From Eremothecium cymbalariae DBVPG#7215 (taxonomy: Eukaryota > Ascomycota > Saccharomycetes > Saccharomycetales > Saccharomycetaceae), in assembly GCF_000235365.1 (NCBI RefSeq), contig NC_016450.1, forward strand, positions 930,001-994,000: a stretch of DNA of 64,000 nucleotides. Direction: 5' to 3'. Positions 58,265 to 64,000 of the stretch are shown in pieces. A program made the position numbers and the translations under genes. Positions within the stretch are counted from its first letter, which is position 1; every line of letters begins with the position of its first letter. The notes beneath the pieces were generated by a model, which made no database searches, was not told where the DNA came from, and saw nothing but the letters and a program-made list of their open reading frames with translations.

Positions 58265-59731
58265 ATGACAGTGCATGCAAGGTTTAGTAGCGGTTTGTTA
58301 CAGAGAATTTGGCATTTTTCAGAGCTTCCACAAACGCCAGTTTCTCTTCGGCAGATGTGTCAGTTTGGTCCACAACCAGATCCTGGCGTCTTGTTTAAGG
58401 CTTCTTGCTTTTTGGTGGGTGAATTGCAAGTTAGACTTGCGAGACGGATTAAAGAACTTGGTGCATTTCCTTATGGGTTGAACAAGATGGAGGATATCAT
58501 CCAGATTCGAGATTGGTACGTACAGTCGTTTAAAGATTTACATGATTTCTCTCACGATCTAAAAACTAGGAATGGGAGGCTGTATCAGATGTTGTATGGA
58601 GATATGCAGCCTGAAATGCTGGAGGAGAAGGAGTTGTTGAGGAATGTTGTGCAGTTGCTATATAATGAGAGTGAGCTAAAAAGCCCGAAAGAAGGTCAAA
58701 TGGCGCTTCCCAAAAAGGCGAGGAAGTATTACTCGACGCTGCCGTCCCATATTGGCTACAAGAATGATATGGATGAGGATCAGTTTTATAAGTTTTGGCC
58801 AAAAGATGTGCTTATGTTCAACCAGGATTATTTTAAGGTTCTCAATAAGATCAAGCGACGTCACGACGCCACTGTAATAACGATGGCCAAAGGACTGTTC
58901 AAATGGAAGAGAACCCTACAGCAGAATGTTATCGATGCCTCTGTTCAGGATTACCTTGATAGGTTTTATATGAGTCGCATTGGAATTCGCATGCTTATTG
59001 GACAGCATCTTGCATTATTACAACAGGGGAAGCAGCAGCAACATTCTACTTCAGCTGAAGACCATGAACTTGACAAAGATTATGTTGGGATCATCTGTAC
59101 GAAAACAAGTATCACAGAGTTAGCTAACGATGCCATTGATCGTGCTCGGTATATTTGCGCGGAACACTACGGGTTATACGAAGCTCCAAAGGTGGAGTTG
59201 TTATCATTCCCTTTACGTAAGTCGACGACGAAGGGTAACCAACCCAAAGAACTATCTCAAGATATAGAGTTTATGTACGTTCCAGGGCATTTGATGCACA
59301 TGCTGTTTGAGACGCTAAAAAACGCTTTGCGTGCCACTGTCGAAAAGATTTTACAAGAAAACCCAGATACTAAGGATAAAGATTCTTTGGTTTACCCCGT
59401 TGTGAAGGTAGTAATCAGTGAAGGCCTCGAAGATTTGACTGTGAAGATTTCGGATGAAGGTGGTGGCATAGCACGTTCTAACTTGCCTCTCGTATGGACA
59501 TATTTATATACCACCATGCCCACAGACGAGCAGGCCCGCTTAATAGAAGAAGATTCTCTTACCTACAACTGCAGAGCTCCAATTGCTGGTTTTGGATATG
59601 GTTTGGCATTGAGTAGGCTTTATTCTAGATATTTTGGTGGTGACCTAAAACTCATTTCGATGGAGGGCTTTGGGACAGACGTATATCTACACCTAAATAG
59701 ACTGAGTACCAGTAGTGAACCCTTACAGTGA
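58265..59731 (+). CDS. mitochondrial PDH/BCKDH-kinase-type protein kinase
   Basis: The product (488 aa) belongs to the mitochondrial dehydrogenase-kinase family, which phosphorylates the E1 subunit of pyruvate or branched-chain keto-acid dehydrogenase. It has the regulatory helix-bundle part (RFYMSRIGIRMLIGQHLALL) and the GHKL ATPase domain. The N-box is FETLKNALRATVE, G1 is SDEGGGI, and G2 is GFGYGLALSRLYSRYFGGDLKLISMEGFGTDVYLHL. This is closer to the canonical animal/filamentous-fungal PDK form than to what I remember of S. cerevisiae Pkp1 and Pkp2, so I give no symbol. An insertion (about 115-190) with basic residues splits the N-terminal part. The N-terminus is Arg/Ser-rich, fitting mitochondrial import. 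Confidence 0.85.
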   Translation: MTVHARFSSGLLQRIWHFSELPQTPVSLRQMCQFGPQPDPGVLFKASCFLVGELQVRLARRIKELGAFPYGLNKMEDIIQIRDWYVQSFKDLHDFSHDLKTRNGRLYQMLYGDMQPEMLEEKELLRNVVQLLYNESELKSPKEGQMALPKKARKYYSTLPSHIGYKNDMDEDQFYKFWPKDVLMFNQDYFKVLNKIKRRHDATVITMAKGLFKWKRTLQQNVIDASVQDYLDRFYMSRIGIRMLIGQHLALLQQGKQQQHSTSAEDHELDKDYVGIICTKTSITELANDAIDRARYICAEHYGLYEAPKVELLSFPLRKSTTKGNQPKELSQDIEFMYVPGHLMHMLFETLKNALRATVEKILQENPDTKDKDSLVYPVVKVVISEGLEDLTVKISDEGGGIARSNLPLVWTYLYTTMPTDEQARLIEEDSLTYNCRAPIAGFGYGLALSRLYSRYFGGDLKLISMEGFGTDVYLHLNRLSTSSEPLQ

Positions 59732-59847
59732 TGAACCATAAACATTGAACTTGTTCTAGTTCTACTACAAAATAAAAACATTTAATCAAGATTGTACATT
59801 TAAAGCTGTTTTAATATATAATATTAGCCTCTAAGACTGACCTTTTG

Positions 59848-61620
59848 TTATACAGATTGTGGTCTGTTTGTGTTATTTTGCTGATGGTTGTTTGTTGATG
59901 GTGCAAAATTATTTGTAGCCCTTTCAAATATGTATCGGCCATCTTGTAAAGAATACTCAATATCATCCGCCATTCGCAACCTGCTCGAGTTTTCTGTATG
60001 TCTAAGTGATACATCACCATCGCTATAACTGTTTACACTGGATGGGTTATATATGAGGCCAAAAAATTCATTATAGTATTCTTCACCTAAAGCTTTCCTT
60101 AATAACTTACCTTTCAAATCAAAATAGTAAATTAACGGTACAAGAATAATTATGACGACTGGTAAATATAAATTCAAATAGTTGACCAACATGATGAGCT
60201 CTAATTCTTTGTAAAGTATCTTTTCAAAAGCACTTTTAGAATGGTGTCCCTTCCTTGGTATCAAGGTGATGAAGTTGAAGCATAATGGTAGGAGTAATCT
60301 ACTAGAATTAAGAGAATAATATAAAGCATTGCGCGGGTTACTCTTCCCATTTGGAATAAGATGAAAGTTCTGGAATTTGAACAAGCTCATTGCATATAGA
60401 GAGCATACAGTGCAATACACCAGGAGCGTTATTTCTAAGACAAAATGCCACCATTTATTACCCCAGAACAACCAACTGTGTGCAAACTCTGCTGGCGTCG
60501 TTTCTAAGAGTGCAACAAGAATTGATAACAAAGAGGCAGCCACCCCCAAAAGCTTGCGTTTCATAGCCCTTAAAGTTGACTTGGTGTTACTCTGTGAACT
60601 TGCTAATGTATGTATAATCTGATCGGAACGATTTTGATGGTATGTGTAATTATAGTACTCCGACATGAACACGTTGTATAGATTATTCACCTTCTGCAAG
60701 CTCACACTGTGGTGCACAGTCTCCGATGCAAATTCAGGAATATAAATGTTCAACTCATTAACAATCGCCTGTATTTCTAGTTTGCATTCGTTGATTACTT
60801 GGCTTAGTGTTGTATGACCTCTAACCTGCTCCGGAAGTGACAGGATCTTCTCAGCATTATCAGTCATGTTCAGCTTTGCATCGTTCAATTCGTCATTGTT
60901 TTGACTTAGCTCGACAAACAGCTTTCTTTCATCATTGGAGTCAAAGAGTAATGATTTAGGAAGTAGCATTAATCCCGTGGCCAACAAGACCAACATGTAT
61001 ATTAGGGGGTATAGATGAGCTAATGATATTAATAGCGGCTTCATATCACTTATGCCACGATTCTTTGTCATCTTCAAGTAGATCAACCCAAAAAGAAGTC
61101 CCACAATACAAAACCCATAAAATTTAATATTAGAGGCAAGTGCTCCTCTGATCCTTCGTAAAACATATCTATTGTATGATTCCCCAGATTCCCTTGCGTA
61201 TGAGTATTTTAAGTCAATATATGAAATTAAAACAGGAAGCACCACCCAACAGATTGAAAACTCTAGCCAATATATAAAAAGCCAAAAATATGTCAAGGTT
61301 GGAATATTTGAACCTTGCGATGCATCTCTTGGTCGAAGAGTTGTCAGCATATCACTTGTGTTATTTCTCGCATATGCGTCAGTTAAGTTGTAATTATCAA
61401 CACCACTATCAGGTCCAGAGTTATCTGATTGAGCGGAATAAAATATGTCCAACGGTAGTAAATATGTAATTGACAATAGCAGAAACATATTAAATAGCAG
61501 TGTCAACAAAACAACGGGATGGGTGTTCTTGTACAATTTGAAAGACAGGTACCTATTAACAAACCCATAGGCCAGTGCTATTGCTGCCCCAGACCCTGCA
61601 ATAAATATCAACCAAAACAT
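59848..61620 (-). CDS. LMBR1-like multi-spanning membrane protein
   Basis: The product (590 aa) looks like an LMBR1/LIMR-family protein. About nine membrane segments are visible. The arrangement is five N-terminal segments, a long hydrophilic/coiled loop (about 225-330: LFVELSQNNDELNDAKLN, ECKLEIQAIVNELN), then four more (WWHFVLEITLLVYCTVCSLYAMSLF, and NYLNLYLPVVIIILVPLIYYF near the end). It ends in a short polar, Asn/Gln-rich tail. Metazoan relatives are lipocalin receptors or the lysosomal cobalamin exporter LMBD1. I know of no S. cerevisiae ortholog, and none lies at this place (between ERS1 and EGO2). Function unknown. Confidence 0.7.
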   Translation of the reverse strand: MFWLIFIAGSGAAIALAYGFVNRYLSFKLYKNTHPVVLLTLLFNMFLLLSITYLLPLDIFYSAQSDNSGPDSGVDNYNLTDAYARNNTSDMLTTLRPRDASQGSNIPTLTYFWLFIYWLEFSICWVVLPVLISYIDLKYSYARESGESYNRYVLRRIRGALASNIKFYGFCIVGLLFGLIYLKMTKNRGISDMKPLLISLAHLYPLIYMLVLLATGLMLLPKSLLFDSNDERKLFVELSQNNDELNDAKLNMTDNAEKILSLPEQVRGHTTLSQVINECKLEIQAIVNELNIYIPEFASETVHHSVSLQKVNNLYNVFMSEYYNYTYHQNRSDQIIHTLASSQSNTKSTLRAMKRKLLGVAASLLSILVALLETTPAEFAHSWLFWGNKWWHFVLEITLLVYCTVCSLYAMSLFKFQNFHLIPNGKSNPRNALYYSLNSSRLLLPLCFNFITLIPRKGHHSKSAFEKILYKELELIMLVNYLNLYLPVVIIILVPLIYYFDLKGKLLRKALGEEYYNEFFGLIYNPSSVNSYSDGDVSLRHTENSSRLRMADDIEYSLQDGRYIFERATNNFAPSTNNHQQNNTNRPQSV

Positions 61621-61835
61621 CTAACTAACTACCAGTTATAACGCCTATTTTAATCTCTAAAATAACCTTTGTCCTTGTTGTTTAGAATGTTTACTTGAAT
61701 TTTTGTTGGACATCCCACAGCTCAAAATTAAATGAAGTCTTCGCTGTAAAGTAAGCCACAACCCAGTTACAATGTGGAAGAGCATTGGTGGTTTAATTTA
61801 AGAAACATCAGAATAGAATAACCTGAGGATTAGTA

Positions 61836-62081
61836 ATGAGCCCTAAGATTGACCTATCGCAACTAGTACCAAATGCTATTGGGTTGTTAGCATTTGATGA
61901 AAACAATCAGGTTGTTGATGCTTTTGGTATTGGCAAAGAACGCAAAGGGGACATACGACAACTGAGTCAAGTTGAAGTAGATGATGAAGGATTTGCGTTA
62001 CTACAAGAAAATGACATTGAAGTGATTTTACTAAAACAACATGATAAAACAATTGCTGTATATAGATACTCATCACAGTAA
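61836..62081 (+). CDS. EGO2: EGO complex subunit Ego2 (roadblock-like)
   Basis: The product (81 aa) is Ego2, a small subunit of the vacuolar EGO/Ragulator-like complex that tethers Gtr GTPases for TORC1 signalling. The blocks IGLLAFDENNQVVDAFGIG, DIRQLSQVEVDDEGFALLQ and DKTIAVYRYS align with S. cerevisiae Ego2 (75 aa). The place before FUB1 matches YCR075W-A. It is convergent with FUB1 and only about 75 bp away. Confidence 0.9.
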   Translation: MSPKIDLSQLVPNAIGLLAFDENNQVVDAFGIGKERKGDIRQLSQVEVDDEGFALLQENDIEVILLKQHDKTIAVYRYSSQ

Positions 62082-62156
62082 TACATTGATACTTTTTACA
62101 CCTTCCTACGGAAGTCGGAACGCAACATATATCTGTAACTATATGAATATATTATA

Positions 62157-63047
62157 CTAAAGAAACCCCGGTTTGCCACTGCCAGGGCTACCAAAACCTG
62201 GAAAACCACGACTGCTGCCGAACGGGCTATTCCACCGTGCTCCGGGGAGGAACCCTGATGGCTTTCTGGGGTCATCTGGGTCATCTGGGTCAAATTTCCC
62301 TCCATAGGGCAATGGCAAGCTGCCAGAATGTTTAGGGTCAAAGACCATTCCCCCCTTAGGTCCTGCAGAAGGCGAAGGATCTAAAATATCTGGGTACTTC
62401 TCCCCAGTTGGATACAAATCCCTGTCACCATATGTGCCTGGTCTTGTATGTTCTCGGGATGGAAAGAGGTCTGGATCATAGACAGGTGGAACGTGACGTT
62501 CACCTTGAATTTCGTATTCGTCCTCAAACCCTGGCATATCATCAGGTGCTTTGGCTCGAGCAATAGGGATCCCCTTATCTTTAGCAAGCTTTAGTTGCCT
62601 CCGTAAAGTTTCAACTTCGGGCCCTTGATCCTCACCTTTGGCGACATCTGTCGTGCTGCAACTTACAGCAGAGAGTTTAAATTTACCCTGGAAAACATTC
62701 CAAGTGTTCACATCGTACATATCTCTCATTCCATCATGATCTTCGGTTACTTCTGTTTGTAGCTTTAAATCAGCATCGTAATGTAAAATTCCCTGTTTAA
62801 TAGGAGCGACATCGTTACAAAGGCTGATCATAACTTTCTTACCATCGGACATATCAACCAATACTATCTCCAACTCTTCAGCAGCTTCCCCTAATACGGC
62901 CTTGGCGAACTCACCATCAACATTTATTAGAATCAACACACTTTTTTTTGATTGCTCCTTCCATTTTGCTTTCTTTACATCATTTATTATCTTACAATCC
63001 TGTAGGTACGCTAGAAAGAGATGGGCAGTAACTTCAACTTTGAACAT
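62157..63047 (-). CDS. FUB1: PI31-like proteasome regulator Fub1
   Basis: The product (296 aa) is Fub1, the yeast PI31 homolog that inhibits the 20S proteasome core. The N-terminal FP domain (residues about 1-140) includes DCKIINDVKKAKWKEQS and MRDMYDVNTWNVFQGKFKL. The C-terminal half is Pro/Gly/Asp-rich: PPVYDPDLFPS, GGMVFDPKHSG, DPDDPDDPRKPSGFLPGARWNSPF and GFPGFGSPGSGKPGFL. These match the DPD-type and GARYDP-type motifs that enter the core active sites. Position matches YCR076C. Confidence 0.92.
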   Translation of the reverse strand: MFKVEVTAHLFLAYLQDCKIINDVKKAKWKEQSKKSVLILINVDGEFAKAVLGEAAEELEIVLVDMSDGKKVMISLCNDVAPIKQGILHYDADLKLQTEVTEDHDGMRDMYDVNTWNVFQGKFKLSAVSCSTTDVAKGEDQGPEVETLRRQLKLAKDKGIPIARAKAPDDMPGFEDEYEIQGERHVPPVYDPDLFPSREHTRPGTYGDRDLYPTGEKYPDILDPSPSAGPKGGMVFDPKHSGSLPLPYGGKFDPDDPDDPRKPSGFLPGARWNSPFGSSRGFPGFGSPGSGKPGFL

Positions 63048-63236
63048 TAACGGCAGATTACCTTTTGAAAGTCTAGTGGTTCCTTTTTGATATATGTTAT
63101 AGGGTCTTTTTTGGTGTAACTCTTTGAAGAAGTGATCCTGCTAAACCCTTAAACGTTTTCGAATTGGTGAGTTTAGGAAACACCACTACATTAAAGTGCG
63201 TAAAACATGTGGTAGAAGATGGGAACAACAACATAC

Positions 63237-63258
63237 ATGTATATATATATATATATAT
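63237..63258. repeat. TA dinucleotide repeat
   Basis: A run of TA units lies between the divergently read ends of FUB1 (promoter side) and PAT1 (3' end). Confidence 0.8.
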
Positions 63259-63338
63259 AATATCTTTAATGAAACAACAACTAGAAGGGAAGATCATTTA
63301 TTTCTATATAATTACTGCAAACACAAGGGACAAAAGCC

Positions 63339-64000
63339 TTATTTTAGCTCACTTATTTCACCGTCACGAGCAACCAAGCCAATAACGTTCAAAAACAAAT
63401 TCAAATCTTGATACATCTTATCTTTCTGGTAGGCGAAGGATGGGTCTTGTGATTGGTTACTTAATTCTTCGGCTCTGGAGATAGTACCAAATATCTCATC
63501 CCTAATTTCATCAATAATAATCCTTTGATGGTTTAGTTTTCCTGATAAAGCCAAAGAAGCAAAAAATTGCCAAATGTACGACTGGTCGTAGAACTGAGGT
63601 AAAGAATAGTTTAGCGGTTGGGGCGTCTCACCCGACCCGGAATTCGAGCTACCGCTGCCAAGAGCTTGGTAGGTGACACTGATAATAGCATCCATATACT
63701 CCTTGGGTGGGAAAACAGCCAATAATTTGGTCTCGAGAGAGGTGAATAATTTATCATAAATTTCATTCCAAGTAGATAGTTCTGCCATAGAAGAGGCATT
63801 GCCTCTATTAATATCTTGTTTGATTAACGCAGCACGAGAGATCAACACAGTAATCAAGTTCAACCCAATCTTTGAAGTGCTTATGAACGATATATTGTTG
63901 TTTCTAATCAAACACAAAAGTAAGCCGATAACTTCGATAAATTCGGCGCTATTTGATAAAAATGAAACAATAATTTTCAAAAATGCAGACTGGAATAGTT
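63339..64000 (-). CDS. PAT1: mRNA decapping activator Pat1, 3' part only
   Basis: The frame stays open to the right edge of the window, so the gene continues beyond it; only about the last 220 codons are present. The protein part (SAEFIEVIGLLLCLIRNNNISFISTSKIGLNLITVLISRAALIKQ, WNEIYDKLFTSLETKLLAVFP, IWQFFASLALSGKLNHQRIIIDEIRDEIF) is the alpha-helical C-terminal domain of Pat1. That domain binds Lsm1-7 and Dcp2 in P-bodies. It ends NLFLNVIGLVARDGEISELK. Position after FUB1 matches YCR077C. Confidence 0.92.
   Translation of the reverse strand, partial: LFQSAFLKIIVSFLSNSAEFIEVIGLLLCLIRNNNISFISTSKIGLNLITVLISRAALIKQDINRGNASSMAELSTWNEIYDKLFTSLETKLLAVFPPKEYMDAIISVTYQALGSGSSNSGSGETPQPLNYSLPQFYDQSYIWQFFASLALSGKLNHQRIIIDEIRDEIFGTISRAEELSNQSQDPSFAYQKDKMYQDLNLFLNVIGLVARDGEISELK

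Overview
This window is nuclear DNA from a budding yeast of the family Saccharomycetaceae. The genes are compact, almost all intronless, and start at ATG. Protein sequences match Saccharomyces cerevisiae families throughout, and the two tRNA genes are yeast-like. From about 24 kb to the end, gene order interleaves genes that in S. cerevisiae are split between chromosome III (TVS1, BUD31, HCM1, RAD18, SED4, ATG15, CPR4, IMG2, RSA4, SSK22, SOL2, ERS1, EGO2, FUB1, PAT1) and chromosome XIV (SEC12, BUD17, CPR8, YNR029C, ALG12, SSK2, PPG1, HUB1, ABZ1, SOL1). Each duplicated pair is present once. That is the pattern expected of a lineage that split before the yeast whole-genome duplication (Kluyveromyces, Lachancea, Eremothecium or Zygosaccharomyces/Torulaspora-like). 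The genus cannot be fixed from the sequence alone. S. cerevisiae gene order is recalled from memory.

Layout. 0.1-8 kb: YKU80, a tRNA-Lys(CUU) with degenerate LTR sequence just upstream of it, STU2, and a broken gene that looks like the C-terminal half of the end-joining factor NEJ1/XLF between two poly-C tracts. 8-12 kb: PDC1 (pyruvate decarboxylase), with a large palindrome in its promoter, converging on DIP5 (acidic amino-acid permease). 13-18 kb: the conserved trio YGR210C-ZPR1-SLI1. 18-23 kb: a MNN4/LicD-family mannosylphosphorylation gene and the NADPH-oxidase-like AIM14. 24-26 kb: a Ytp1-family membrane protein (TVS1).

26.1-27.7 kb is a debris zone next to a tRNA-Ser(CGA). It holds a decayed LTR, a fragment of mitochondrial large-subunit rRNA (a NUMT), a small ORF with four sequons and a C-terminal hydrophobic segment, a second LTR, and a duplicated segment. 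This is the most unusual part of the window.

27.8-64 kb is dense conserved housekeeping sequence: splicing (BUD31), G1/S transcription (HCM1), post-replication repair (RAD18), COPII initiation (SEC12/SED4, ending in HDEL), vitamin B6 (BUD17), autophagic lipase (ATG15), secretory cyclophilin (CPR4/8), zinc chaperone GTPase (YNR029C), N-glycan synthesis (ALG12), mitoribosome (IMG2), 60S assembly (RSA4), HOG MAPKKK (SSK2/22), phosphatase (PPG1), ubiquitin-like modifier (HUB1), PABA synthesis (ABZ1), SOL1/2, cystinosin-like ERS1 (with a frameshift at a T8 run), a canonical mitochondrial PDH/BCKDH-kinase-type gene, an LMBR1-like membrane protein, EGO2, FUB1, and the 3' part of PAT1 running off the right edge.

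I see no new multi-gene system. The points of real interest are the LTR/NUMT debris zone, the NEJ1-like relic, the ERS1 frameshift, the two genes that appear to have no S. cerevisiae ortholog of the same type, and several long perfect palindromes.
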